Positions 27,451 through 36,126 are shown, counted from the stretch's first letter. The stretch is DNA of 61,043 nucleotides from Cytophagia bacterium (GCA_004293645.1 REAB01000070.1:1-61043), one strand, 5' to 3'. Program-made: numbers and translations. The notes: generated from the letters alone by a model not told the origin.

Positions 27451-28182
27451 ATGAAAAAGCTAATTTTACCACTTATCTTGGCATTGGCTGCGCTGCCTGC
27501 TTTTGCTCAAAAAAACTTTATACTGTCGCACTTAGACCGTCGCGGTTATCTTAACTTATCGGCGGGCGTGAGTATGCCCGTTCGTTCTATTTTTGCCGCC
27601 GACCCCACCGCGCCCTCCGATTTGAAATCGGCGAATGGCTCTTCGGTGCAAATTACGACGGGCTATCGGCTCACGCGGCGGTTGGGTATTATGGCTTCTA
27701 TGACCAACTGCCTCAACGATGCCAACGTCAAACCCATGATTGAAAACGTAGAACAAACGCAATTTGGTAGCAACTGGACGGCCAAAGGCGGCTCTTGGAC
27801 TTGCTCGCAACTCATGGTTGGCCCCACCATTACTTTTGCTTCGGGTTTATTTTTGTTCGACGGGCGCGTTACGGGTGGCTACTCTTGGGTGCAGCGGCCA
27901 TCTACCGAGCTCAAAGGCAGTATGTACAACGTGCCGCTGTTGGTGCAAACTTCTGCCGAGCGTAGCCAGTCTTTTATGGTTGGTACGGGCGTAAGTGTGC
28001 GTTGTAAAATTGGCAGACACTTTGCGGTGGCTCTCCACGCCGACTACCTCAGCACCCGCGCTGAGTTCAAAAATGTAAAAAGTAGCCTCACCATTGGCCA
28101 AGACCAAGCCACCGATTTTGTGCGCGAAACGCACCCCATTGGCATTTTGAGCTTAAACGGTGGCCTGAGTTTGTTGTTCTAA
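27451..28182 (+). CDS. Small outer membrane beta-barrel protein
   Basis: This 243-residue protein has signal peptide MKKLILPLILALAALPAFAQ. Alternating strands follow: GYLNLSAGVSMPVRSIF, VQITTGYRLTRRLGIMASMT, FLFDGRVTGGYSWVQRPS, FAVALHADYLSTRAEF, with the final strand ending GGLSLLF. This is typical of eight- to ten-stranded OmpA/OmpW-like barrels (outer membrane beta-barrel family). The ligand and function are unknown. It stands alone on the plus strand, followed by two small hairpin repeats. Confidence 0.8.
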   Translation: MKKLILPLILALAALPAFAQKNFILSHLDRRGYLNLSAGVSMPVRSIFAADPTAPSDLKSANGSSVQITTGYRLTRRLGIMASMTNCLNDANVKPMIENVEQTQFGSNWTAKGGSWTCSQLMVGPTITFASGLFLFDGRVTGGYSWVQRPSTELKGSMYNVPLLVQTSAERSQSFMVGTGVSVRCKIGRHFAVALHADYLSTRAEFKNVKSSLTIGQDQATDFVRETHPIGILSLNGGLSLLF

Positions 28183-28209
28183 AAACCTACCGTTGCCTAC
28201 ATTTATGCG

Positions 28210-28268
28210 GTTGCCTGTGTCTTCACAGGCAACTATTTTGTGCCGTTGCCTGTGTCTTCACAGGCAAC
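28210..28268. repeat. Tandem pair of GTTGCCTGTGTCTTCACAGGCAAC hairpins
   Basis: Two identical 24-base hairpins (28210-28233 and 28245-28268), ten-base-pair stems with loop TCTT, start 35 bases apart and are both followed by TATTTT. A related hairpin with the same loop lies at 34547-34570. They follow the stop at 28182 and could act as terminators. Confidence 0.85.
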
Positions 28269-28291
28269 TATTTTACCTAAATTGTATCTCA

Positions 28292-28334
28292 AAACGGGGA
28301 GTAGCCACGCCAATATCGCGGCTATTCCCCGTTT
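28292..28334. terminator. Hairpin downstream of the outer membrane protein gene
   Basis: Arms AAACGGGGAGTAGCC (28292-28306) and GGCTATTCCCCGTTT (28320-28334) pair over 15 bases with one G-T pair and a 13-base loop. No long T tract follows, so it may instead be a dispersed hairpin element. Confidence 0.45.
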
Positions 28335-28454
28335 ACCGTTTATCCCATTTTTACAAGATAATCTGCTTGAAAAGTATCGGTCTGTCAAAATTTAGTTGCG
28401 CAAAGCTACCCAAAAGCCTACATTTACTTTCTATTTCAAAAACAACACAACAAC

Positions 28455-29096
28455 ATGAAATCTAAAAATACGCCCTTGCGATTGGTGAAAGACATCACCG
28501 TTGGTGCTTCGTTGGGTATTTTGCTTTTTGGGACTGGGCAAACGCTCCAAAGTTGTGGTTCGAGCCAAGACAACAACCAAGATTATACCACCGCCGAACC
28601 CGAAGAAAAAATACCGCCCTTTTCGCGGCCTGTCAAAACCTACATCAGCGAAACCAGCCCCGGCCAATTTAAAATTACCGACGAAATACCCGTAACCGAG
28701 GCCAGCCAAGCCATGGCCATTATTAGGTACCAAAACGGCAAGCGCGATACCCTCGACCCCGCAGGTGCTAAAAAACTGGTCATGACCGACTCTACCACCA
28801 AAGAATATTTCCGCGATGCCAACCACTATTACGGCAATAACCACCACCACAGCTCACTGTCGAGTGTGTTGCTGTGGGGTGGCATGGGCTATATGTTGGG
28901 CCGCAACTCAGGCATGAGATCTTACAACGCCGACCGCGAACGGCAATATTCGTCGGGTGTGTATGCCAACTCCGCCACCTACAGCCGCTCGGCGGCCATT
29001 CACAACGATTACCACAGCCACCGTACCCGCGTAGCTACGCGCCCCAGCGGTGGGCGAACAGGCTTTTTTAGTCGCTCGCGCAGCAGTGGAGGGTAG
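28455..29096 (+). CDS. YgiB-like lipoprotein paired with a YgiC-like ligase
   Basis: This 213-residue product has an N-terminal hydrophobic signal (DITVGASLGILLFGTGQTLQSC) that may be a lipoprotein signal ending at C34. The middle (SPGQFKITDEIPVTEASQAMAII) and the C-terminal half, rich in Ser, Arg, Tyr and Gly (SRSAAIHNDYHSHRTRVATR, ending SRSRSSGG), resemble the YgiB/UPF0441 family. In enterobacteria that family is encoded next to ygiC. Here too the next gene encodes a YgiC-like ATP-grasp enzyme, which supports the call. The low-complexity tail and a GGMGYMLGRN segment suggest association with the cell envelope. The function of YgiB is not known. Confidence 0.7.
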   Translation: MKSKNTPLRLVKDITVGASLGILLFGTGQTLQSCGSSQDNNQDYTTAEPEEKIPPFSRPVKTYISETSPGQFKITDEIPVTEASQAMAIIRYQNGKRDTLDPAGAKKLVMTDSTTKEYFRDANHYYGNNHHHSSLSSVLLWGGMGYMLGRNSGMRSYNADRERQYSSGVYANSATYSRSAAIHNDYHSHRTRVATRPSGGRTGFFSRSRSSGG

Positions 29097-29186
29097 TTTC
29101 AAATAACAAATAGCAAGTTTCAAATAGCAGATAACAAGTAGCCGATTGGCGGCAAGGCTGCATATTAGTCTGCACAGTTGCATCTG

Positions 29187-29308
29187 AACTGCACTCAACA
29201 CGCTGCACCGCACGGGCGACGGTCGGCCGCTGCCACCCCGTCTAAACTCAACACTCAACACGCTAAACTCAACACGCTACACTTTAAACTCTACACTTTA
29301 AACTCTAA
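29187..29308. repeat. Degenerate tandem repeats (AACTCAACACGCT and CTACACTTTAAACT)
   Basis: Several imperfect copies of ACTCAACACGCT (29192-29277) pass into two copies of CTACACTTTAAACT-like sequence (29276-29308), ending just before the GTG start of the YgiC-like gene. No promoter or ribosome site is evident among them. Confidence 0.7.
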
Positions 29309-29317
29309 CCTCCCCAC

Positions 29318-30490
29318 GTGGTTTCTCCTCAATTTCTCAACAATACACCCAACGAGCAGCTCCAAAATGCGGGCTGGAACTGGATGCTCGGCACTGATAC
29401 GCTGCCCTACCTCACCAATGAAGTAGTGGCCGTGAAAGAGGCCGAAGCCAATGCTTATTATGAAGCTGCCAACACACTCTACGATTGCTACGTGCAAGCC
29501 GCGCAGCATATCATTGACAACGGGCTGTGGGCCGAGGCGGGAATTCCCGACAATTTGGTAGAAATGATACAACTTACTTGGGACGACGACCGCCATTGGC
29601 ACCTGTACGGGCGCTTCGATTTGGCAGGAGGCATTGACGGCAAACCCATCAAGCTCATTGAGTTCAACGCCGACACCGCCACCTGCATTCCCGAAACATC
29701 CGTGGTGCAATGGGCGCATTTGAAAGCCAATAAACTAAACGACAATCAGCAATTTAATACCCTTTACGAATCGCTGGTGGGGCAATTTGAGACCATTCGC
29801 AGCCAAAACCCCGACCTTGCACCCACGTTGCTCATCTCTACCATGCGCGACTACCCCGAAGACGATACCAACGCGGCCATACTGGGCGAAGCTGCCCGCG
29901 AGGCAGGTTTTGACGTGGCTTATGCTTTTGTAGATGAGGTAGAACTGTCGCCCACCGAGGGTGTTTTTCGGCAAGACTCGCAGAGCACTCAGTTTGAACA
30001 ATTTAATTTTTGGTTCAAACTATTGCCTTGGGAATACATTGCCGAAGACGAACCCGAAATGGCCGACTTGCTGACTCAAATTGTAAAAAACCGCAAGGCT
30101 GTGGTCTTAAATCCTGCTTACACGCTGCTGTTTCAATCTAAATATTTGCTCAAAGTATTGTGGGATTTGTTTCCCTACCACCCGCTGCTGCTGCGCACCG
30201 AAACCAAGCCGCTGATAGACCGCCCGTCGGTCGAGAAAGTGCTGTTTGGCCGCGAGGGAGCCAACGTGCGCATTTTAGATGAAGTGGGCGCGGTACTGTC
30301 GGCGGTGGGTGGCGACTACGCCAACCAAGCCCGCGTGTACCAAGAATACGTCGAGTTTCCCAAAGATGCCCTTGGCCAACGCTACCAAGCGGGCGTATTT
30401 TTTGCGGGCGAAGCCTGCGCGCTGGGCTTTCGGCGCGGCGGCAAAATCATTGACAACACCGCCCAGTTTGTGGGGCATTTGGTAAAATAA
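29318..30490 (+). CDS. Glutathionylspermidine synthase-like ATP-grasp ligase (YgiC/YjfC family)
   Basis: This 390-residue enzyme of the GSP_synth family forms an amide bond using ATP. Recognisable parts are GRFDLAGGIDGKPIKLIEFNADTATCIPE, KAVVLNPAYTLLFQSKYLLKVLWDLFP (ATP-binding Lys region) and the closing VFFAGEACALGFRRGGKIIDNTAQFVGH. It has no amidase domain and, like YgiC/YjfC, lacks proof of making glutathionylspermidine; the acceptor is probably a peptide or polyamine. The start is a GTG at 29318; the next ATG, at 29381, would cut into the conserved region. It follows the YgiB-like lipoprotein gene, and another ATP-grasp ligase gene follows downstream. Confidence 0.88.
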   Translation: MVSPQFLNNTPNEQLQNAGWNWMLGTDTLPYLTNEVVAVKEAEANAYYEAANTLYDCYVQAAQHIIDNGLWAEAGIPDNLVEMIQLTWDDDRHWHLYGRFDLAGGIDGKPIKLIEFNADTATCIPETSVVQWAHLKANKLNDNQQFNTLYESLVGQFETIRSQNPDLAPTLLISTMRDYPEDDTNAAILGEAAREAGFDVAYAFVDEVELSPTEGVFRQDSQSTQFEQFNFWFKLLPWEYIAEDEPEMADLLTQIVKNRKAVVLNPAYTLLFQSKYLLKVLWDLFPYHPLLLRTETKPLIDRPSVEKVLFGREGANVRILDEVGAVLSAVGGDYANQARVYQEYVEFPKDALGQRYQAGVFFAGEACALGFRRGGKIIDNTAQFVGHLVK

Positions 30491-30763
30491 TGAACGCCAA
30501 CGCCCCGCATACCGCCATGCTTTGAGGCGTAAGCCAATGCCAACTGCTGAAACTTGGCAAAGTCTTCTTTAATCTCGGCTCGCTCGAAGTAGGGTGCGGC
30601 ACTTGAATCCTGCCCCCGTTTCTCTTTTAACTCTGTGCCACGTGGTATTCATTGATTTGAACTCATTTTAGGCAAAAATACGCATCAGCAATACATTTTA
30701 TTTCGCATCTTTGCTCATTCAACCTCGCGGAGAGGTTACTCATTTTTTAAACTGACTCAGAAA
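30491..30763. other. Intergenic region with a possible minus-strand gene remnant
   Basis: The 273 bases hold no called gene. On the minus strand an open stretch reads ELKEKRGQDSSAAPYFERAE followed by IKEDFAKFQQLALAYASKHG, protein-like in composition but without an ATG at its start, so it may be the trace of a lost gene. The last 80 bases before the GTG at 30764 are AT-rich and probably hold the promoter of the ligase gene. Confidence 0.35.
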
Positions 30764-32464
30764 GTGCGCATTGGAATTTTTTTTGGCGGCCCCTCGCGCG
30801 AGCGAGAAATATCGTATGCTGGCGGCAAAACTGCCTTTGAAAACCTTGATAAGCAGCTATTTACGCCCGTTTTGGTGTTCGTAGATAGCCTCGGTCGTTT
30901 TATTCTTATTGAGCCATCGCAGCTTTATCACGCGGGCATCAGGGCTTTTTACCCGCCCGCATCTTACCAAACCAATCAATTTGAGGTCTATGTCGAATCG
31001 TTACAAAACAGCCTGTCGAGCGGCGAACTGGCGCAAATAGCCCAAAGCATTGGTACACCCATTTTGCCCCAAGATTTCAAAAATCACTTCGACTTTGCGT
31101 TTATTATCTTGCACGGCCCCGACTGCGAAGATGGCGCGGTGCAAGGTCTATTGGAATGGTACCGAATGCCGTATTTAGGGCCTGGCTTGTTGGGGTCGGC
31201 GGTAAGTATTGATAAAATTTTGCAAAACGAGCAAATAGCCCGCGCCAATGGCCAGCAAAAAAAAATGCAAGTGGTGCGTTGGGAAAATTGGCACAAGCAA
31301 GACCAAAAAGCCATTTTTGAGAACGCCATGCAAGAATTGGGGCTGCCCATTGTGGTCAAAGCACCGCACCAAGGGTCGTCTATTGGGGTGGCCATTGTGC
31401 GAACTGCCGCGTTTGAGGAGTTCTCGAAGGCAATGGGCCAATGTTTCTTTGCGCTCGACGTAAACTTGGGCCACTGGCAAACTTTAACCCAAACCGAAAA
31501 GCACGCCTTTGCCCAAAAAATGGCCAACCTCGACGAGGGCATAGGTTTCCCCGTCGTAATTCAAGAAACCCAGCAAACCATTTATCACCCCCAAGAACTG
31601 CTCGCGGCTATTGAGTCGGCGGCTTCTTCTTTCACCGATTTGCTCCTTATCTCGGCCAATGCCGAAGACCAGGTGTTGCTCGAAGAATTTATTGAAGGGC
31701 AGGAGTTTTCGTGCGGGGTGATACAAGACGACGACGGGCGCGTGGTGGCGTTGCCGCCCACCGAAATCGTTAAACTGGTAGAAGTGTTTGATTTCAAAAC
31801 CAAGTACAAATCCAACTCGGCCCGCAAGCGGATTCCCGTGGACACTACCCTGGCCAACAACCTGTTGATTCAACACCACATTGCGCTGGTTTTTGAAAAA
31901 TTGGGCATGAACACCGTGGCGCGCATTGACGGTTTTCTAACGCCCGACGGCCAGGTGCTGCTCCACGACCCCAACACGCTGCCAGGTATGTCGCCCACGT
32001 CGCTCATTTTTAAACAAATGGCCGAAATTGGCCTCAACGTTACCAAAGCCCTGACTTATTTGGTGCGTCAGTCGCTGCGCGAGCGCATTCGTACGGGCAA
32101 AGACACCATTCGGCTGCGCCATTTACTGGCCGACTTAGACGAGCGCATTGCCCAAAATTTAGCCCAAAAACTACCCGAACAAGTCGTTGAGTTTGAGGCT
32201 ACCGACGAGGCTTTTGCCCAAGCCCGCAAAACCTTTGGCCAAATCAACGCGGCGGGCACGCATCAAGCCATTCCCATTCTGAAAATAAGCACAGCAGAGC
32301 GTTACCAGTTGCCCGTCAATTTGATGTTTAAAGATTACGTCGAAGATATTTTGACGATGCTACAAGAGCCACCGCACCCGTTGGTGAGCCACACCATTGC
32401 CAATGCCGCGCCCATCATTGCGCGTTTTGTGGGTAGTTTTGAAAGAGAAGTAAAGCGTTTGTAA
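30764..32464 (+). CDS. Enlarged D-alanine-D-alanine ligase-like ATP-grasp enzyme
   Basis: This 566-residue enzyme is clearly related to Ddl: N-terminal IGIFFGGPSREREISYAGGK, HGPDCEDGAVQG at 117-128, ATP-grasp core VVKAPHQGSSIGVAIV, LLEEFIEGQEFSCGVI, and the metal/substrate loop HDPNTLPGMSPTS at 401-413. It differs from housekeeping Ddl (about 310-370 residues) in a longer N-terminal part, in GPDCEDG for the usual GPxGEDG, in Asp-Pro-Asn for the usual Glu-x-Asn metal ligands, and in a C-terminal extension of about 130 residues (435-566) with no known domain. It starts at GTG 30764. With the YgiC-like ligase just upstream it may make a peptide other than D-Ala-D-Ala. Confidence 0.82.
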   Translation: MRIGIFFGGPSREREISYAGGKTAFENLDKQLFTPVLVFVDSLGRFILIEPSQLYHAGIRAFYPPASYQTNQFEVYVESLQNSLSSGELAQIAQSIGTPILPQDFKNHFDFAFIILHGPDCEDGAVQGLLEWYRMPYLGPGLLGSAVSIDKILQNEQIARANGQQKKMQVVRWENWHKQDQKAIFENAMQELGLPIVVKAPHQGSSIGVAIVRTAAFEEFSKAMGQCFFALDVNLGHWQTLTQTEKHAFAQKMANLDEGIGFPVVIQETQQTIYHPQELLAAIESAASSFTDLLLISANAEDQVLLEEFIEGQEFSCGVIQDDDGRVVALPPTEIVKLVEVFDFKTKYKSNSARKRIPVDTTLANNLLIQHHIALVFEKLGMNTVARIDGFLTPDGQVLLHDPNTLPGMSPTSLIFKQMAEIGLNVTKALTYLVRQSLRERIRTGKDTIRLRHLLADLDERIAQNLAQKLPEQVVEFEATDEAFAQARKTFGQINAAGTHQAIPILKISTAERYQLPVNLMFKDYVEDILTMLQEPPHPLVSHTIANAAPIIARFVGSFEREVKRL

Positions 32465-32548
32465 AAATTAGCGCGTTACAAACAATCAGACTTTTCTGCA
32501 ATGGAGAGCCATCAAACGCCGTTTAAAAGGTTGAGAAGAATCTTTTTT

Positions 32549-34540
32549 ATGAAAACCATGCTAAAAATAGGCGTTGTATTTGGCTTCGTATTGGCAGCTA
32601 TTGTGGGAACGCAACATTTTTTGAGCGAGCAAAAAACGCCTTTAAAATCGGCGGGTCGTCAGCTTCAATCGCTGCCGCGTGCCAGGGCGGCTATTGTGTA
32701 TTTTGAATACGAACCCGACCCCAACAACTACGAAGACCAACAACTAAAACTCCAACTCGAACGCCGCACCGACAATCAGCTGTATTTGGTGGACAATGCC
32801 AAAACTGAGCTGGGCCGCCACGTTTATTACGCCGTTAATGGTGCCGTAAATTCGGTTGATGCCCGAATTTTAACCCAAAAACCCCTGTTGCCCAATCGGT
32901 GGATACACCTCGTAAAATACACCACCGAGGTCTCCAATATCAATTCCGAAAGTTGGCTTACATCGGCATTTAACGTGGCCGCAGGCCAAGCCAAATATGC
33001 CGCTGTGGCCGAAGTGATGTTTTGGATTCGAGATTCGTTGGCCAAAACACCCGACAAACTGGCCTACACGCAACCTCTTTGGCCACACAATGGCGCAATG
33101 GGCGACGTGGGCATTTTTAAACAAACACCCGCTTTTGTGCTTCCCGACCACAAACGCTACGGTTCTGAGTCAATGCCGCGAGAGGAACCTTTACAAAATC
33201 TTAAAAAAGTAAGTTGGAACACCAGAGACGACAAATTTAGGCTGATGTATGCGGGCGAAGTGGCGGGGTTGATTCAACACATGGGCGCAAAAAATGGCCG
33301 AGGAATTACAAAATTTGACACAAAACAACTGGACGAAGCCGCCAAATGGCTGGCAAACAGTACGCCCGCTGCGGCGTTTTCAGTAGATTTTGAGCCTGGA
33401 AATGTTGATGATGGCTGGCACTGGGACATGGGCGACCCTAACTTCCGAAAAACAATGTACGATTTGTCGGAACGCATTTACAAAAAACACGGCAAGCTGT
33501 TTTACTCTTGGATTAGCGAACCGCTCACGTTCGATTTTCAAGGCCAAACATTTCGGCTCGATGGCTACGCCAACGACAGCTGGAGTGGCGGCAAAAAAAA
33601 CATTGACGATTATTTGGCCATTCACCAAAATCCAAAGCTGGTGCAAAACATTCAAATTCCTCACTACGGCATTATGATGGCGGGTTTTGGCTATACCAGT
33701 AGCACCGTAAACACCGACGACTCGCAAACGCAACCTGCCCACGTTTGGAAAGCGCCCGTCAATTGGTATTTGCGAAATTTAGACATGCTCAATCTAAAAT
33801 CGTTGGTAACGCCGCCTCACGTCAAAATTTTGAATTTTATTTGGCCGCACGAAGACAAACCCCAAGACGCACGCCGCAGTTACACAAGGCGGTTTAAAAT
33901 TGGGAACAATACCCAAGGCCACGTGCGTCAGCGCGAAAACAGGGTAATGTACCCCATGAACTTGGTACGCGATGCCGTCTTTGTGCACCTCTGCAATCCA
34001 CGCATTTTTTACACCAATTATTGGCTTTTTGGAGAATCATACAATCCGTACCAAACCTTGAGATATGCCAACATCAACGGAACACTGTCTTGCCTATCAC
34101 AAAACGCAGGCGGTTTTTTTGTCTATGAATACCAAGGAAAAGACACGCCTGCTTGCCCCAAACTCGACCAAGATTACGTGGGCAAAGATGCCCTTGGCGT
34201 AGCTGCTATGGTACAAGCCCACGAGCTTTTTGCCAAGTATCAACAGGTTTTAGACGGCAACCAAGTACGCGAAAGCTACGTTTTTGAGTACCAAAGAAGC
34301 CACAATACAAAACCTATTAAGGCCATTTGGCAAAACGATACGGGAGAATTTGCGCGGGCATTCAAACACAATCAGCCCTGGTTGCAGGTATGGAAACACC
34401 CCAAAACGGGCAAACGGCTACTGCTTTTTCAAGATAATTTTGCCGATGCTTTTGAACCAATCACTTTCAATGTGGTGGTTGATGGCAAAAAAATTGTTCG
34501 ACAAACAATTGGCAATCAACTATATACAGAGGTTTTTTAA
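32549..34540 (+). CDS. Large secreted protein of unknown function, possible TIM-barrel hydrolase
   Basis: This 663-residue protein starts MKTMLKIGVVFGFVLAAIVGT, a signal peptide or anchor; an in-frame ATG at 32501 would add 16 residues before it. I do not recognise the family. The middle contains AAAFSVDFEPGNVDDGWHWD, GKLFYSWISEPLTFDF, IPHYGIMMAGFGYTS and VKILNFIWPHEDKP, a run of beta-strand ends with acidic residues like a glycoside-hydrolase TIM barrel. A C-terminal beta domain is suggested by LLLFQDNFADAFEPITFNVV. It follows the Ddl-like gene by 84 bases in the same direction, so it may act on the envelope product of the ligases upstream. Confidence 0.6.
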   Translation: MKTMLKIGVVFGFVLAAIVGTQHFLSEQKTPLKSAGRQLQSLPRARAAIVYFEYEPDPNNYEDQQLKLQLERRTDNQLYLVDNAKTELGRHVYYAVNGAVNSVDARILTQKPLLPNRWIHLVKYTTEVSNINSESWLTSAFNVAAGQAKYAAVAEVMFWIRDSLAKTPDKLAYTQPLWPHNGAMGDVGIFKQTPAFVLPDHKRYGSESMPREEPLQNLKKVSWNTRDDKFRLMYAGEVAGLIQHMGAKNGRGITKFDTKQLDEAAKWLANSTPAAAFSVDFEPGNVDDGWHWDMGDPNFRKTMYDLSERIYKKHGKLFYSWISEPLTFDFQGQTFRLDGYANDSWSGGKKNIDDYLAIHQNPKLVQNIQIPHYGIMMAGFGYTSSTVNTDDSQTQPAHVWKAPVNWYLRNLDMLNLKSLVTPPHVKILNFIWPHEDKPQDARRSYTRRFKIGNNTQGHVRQRENRVMYPMNLVRDAVFVHLCNPRIFYTNYWLFGESYNPYQTLRYANINGTLSCLSQNAGGFFVYEYQGKDTPACPKLDQDYVGKDALGVAAMVQAHELFAKYQQVLDGNQVRESYVFEYQRSHNTKPIKAIWQNDTGEFARAFKHNQPWLQVWKHPKTGKRLLLFQDNFADAFEPITFNVVVDGKKIVRQTIGNQLYTEVF

Positions 34541-34546
34541 CTTGCC

Positions 34547-34570
34547 ATTGTCCGTGTCTTCACGGGCAAT
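34547..34570. terminator. Hairpin between convergent genes
   Basis: ATTGTCCGTG-TCTT-CACGGGCAAT forms a ten-base-pair stem (one G-T pair) with the loop TCTT shared with the hairpins at 28210-28268. It lies between the secreted protein (+) and the membrane protein (-) and probably ends transcription from both. Confidence 0.6.
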
Positions 34571-34582
34571 TTCTGAGAAATT

Positions 34583-35152
34583 TCAAACCGATTTACCAAA
34601 ACAAACAAGCGTCAGAGCCAACGAGTAGTGGTACAAGTCGGTAGCGTTGAAAAACGATTGGGCAGGCATTTTGGTGGCAATGCCTACTATCATAATACCC
34701 GCAATAATCCAAGTAGCTTTGCGGTAGCCGCGTGCCAACCCATAAACCGCAATGAGCATGGTGGCCAACATTCCGAGCGACTGCACCACCAACGTAAAGC
34801 CCGACAAAGCGGTGAAAGTAAGCAATGCAAACACCCCAAAACCCACCGAAAGCGTAGTAAGCCATACTTGGTGCGACACCACACTGCTATTTATCAAAGC
34901 CCAAACGGCCACCACCACGCTCATAATGCCTACGCTACTCGCCACGTTTTGCAACGATACGTGCAGCGGCACCAACCACCCCACACCCGCAAAACGGCAC
35001 GCTCCTACCCCAGCCGCCATCGAAATAGTTACCAAAAAAACACCCCAAAGCAGCCGATTGTACAACGGCACCCGCGAAAAATACGTGAAATAAACGCCCA
35101 AGCCAACCACCGCCAGCACCGCATCTGAGATTACATTAGAAAGCTGCCACAT
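34583..35152 (-). CDS. Integral membrane protein, six to seven helices (DUF6962-like)
   Basis: This 189-residue protein consists almost only of membrane segments: VISDAVLAVVGLGVYFTYF, LLWGVFLVTISMAAGVGA, VGIMSVVVAVWALI, VWLTTLSVGFGVFALLTF, LVVQSLGMLATMLIAVYGLA, WIIAGIMIVGIA, and YHYSLALTLVCFG at the end. It resembles small Bacteroidota membrane proteins of the DUF6962 type; this name is given from the pattern and not from a search. No catalytic motif is evident. Its promoter region upstream overlaps the dispersed repeat at 35172-35316. Confidence 0.75.
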   Translation of the reverse strand: MWQLSNVISDAVLAVVGLGVYFTYFSRVPLYNRLLWGVFLVTISMAAGVGACRFAGVGWLVPLHVSLQNVASSVGIMSVVVAVWALINSSVVSHQVWLTTLSVGFGVFALLTFTALSGFTLVVQSLGMLATMLIAVYGLARGYRKATWIIAGIMIVGIATKMPAQSFFNATDLYHYSLALTLVCFGKSV

Positions 35153-35171
35153 TGTTCAAAGTAAAGGTTTG

Positions 35172-35316
35172 TAAGTAGTTGGGTAGAAATAGGCGGTTCG
35201 CCGCTGCGATTATATTATTTTTGATTTGTAATAAAGGGTAATTTGGTAGTAATAAATTGATAAACAGACAATTACAAAAAATTTATAATTACAAACAATT
35301 ACAAGTAAGTACTTAA
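35172..35316. repeat. Dispersed AAGTAGTTG-family repeat, 145 bp
   Basis: The element starts TAAGTAGTTG and contains GGCGGTTCGCCGCTGCGAT, TTTTTGATTTGTAATAAAGG, GTAATTTGGTAGTAATAAAT and a closing ACAAGTAAGTACTTAA. It matches 58263-58407 along its whole length with scattered differences. Partial or inverted copies lie at 21811-21930, around 8505-8530 and at 38087-38102. Confidence 0.85.
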
Positions 35317-35486
35317 GGCATTAAAACTACAAAAGCACAACGATTGAAAGTCTTATTACCCAAATTAAACGCATTTTAGGCCATTTGTACTGTTTTTTGA
35401 AAAAATAATGCAGCTAATTTGCAATTCAGCAGCACCATTTTTGCACCGAAGCCACCCCAACGGCCAAACTTCATTTGTACCAACGC

Positions 35487-35516
35487 TTGGTAGCCCAAAC
35501 AAGAATCGTAAATTTG
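35487..35516 (+). promoter_or_regulatory. Promoter of the sugar transferase gene (leaderless arrangement)
   Basis: TTG at 35487-35489, 19 bases, then TAAATTTG at 35509-35516 match the Bacteroidota consensus. The ATG at 35521 is only five bases past the -7 element, leaving practically no 5' untranslated region, as at 8629. Confidence 0.55.
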
Positions 35517-35520
35517 CCGC

Positions 35521-36123
35521 ATGTACCGCCACTTTTTCAAACCGCTCATTGACCGCACCGCCGCCTTTGTTGTGCTGTTGGTTACGCTACCCATTACGCT
35601 CACTGTCAGCGTTTTACTCTATTTTTATAACCACGGACAGCCTTTCTTTTTTCAATTGAGGCCAGGTTTAAACGGCAAAATTTTCAAGATTGTAAAATTC
35701 AAAACCATGAACGACCGCCGCGATGCCAACAACGAACTACTGCCCGATGCCGCGCGGCTTACGCCCGTGGGTAGGTTTGTGCGCCAAACTTCGCTCGACG
35801 AACTGCCGCAGCTCATCAACGTGCTGCGGGGCGAAATGTCGCTGATAGGACCACGCCCGCTTTTGGTGGAATATTTACCGCGATACAATGCTTTTCAAAA
35901 TCGGCGGCACGAGGTGTTGCCTGGCATAACGGGCTGGGCGCAAATAAATGGTCGAAATACGCTCAGCTGGTCGCAAAAATTTGAGTACGACGTTTGGTAC
36001 GTTGAGCATCTGTCGTTTTGGTTAGATGTACAAATTGTCTGGAAAACGGTGCAAAAAGTGCTCAAATCAGAAGGAATTAACGCGGCTTCGGCGGCTACAA
36101 TGGACAAATTTAACGGAAATTAA
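35521..36123 (+). CDS. Initiating sugar phosphate transferase, PglC-like
   Basis: This 200-residue monotopic phosphoglycosyl transferase moves a sugar-1-phosphate from a UDP-sugar to undecaprenyl phosphate, the first step of many surface glycans. An N-terminal re-entrant hydrophobic helix (AAFVVLLVTLPITLTVSVLL) is followed by the catalytic block FKIVKFKTMNDRRDANNELL, the Asp-Glu dyad in RQTSLDELPQLINVLRGEMS and LIGPRPLL. The length is that of PglC, the bacillosamine-type enzyme. It is followed by a stump of a pglD-like gene and then an intact pglD-like gene at 37387, which fits assembly of an acylated amino-sugar. It has its own near-consensus promoter. Confidence 0.92.
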   Translation: MYRHFFKPLIDRTAAFVVLLVTLPITLTVSVLLYFYNHGQPFFFQLRPGLNGKIFKIVKFKTMNDRRDANNELLPDAARLTPVGRFVRQTSLDELPQLINVLRGEMSLIGPRPLLVEYLPRYNAFQNRRHEVLPGITGWAQINGRNTLSWSQKFEYDVWYVEHLSFWLDVQIVWKTVQKVLKSEGINAASAATMDKFNGN

Positions 36124-36126
36124 ATC

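Noticed and set aside
28210..28268. Possible CRISPR array (repeated hairpin units near 28.2 kb)
   Set aside because: Only two copies with an 11-base gap, no spacers of usual length and no cas genes.
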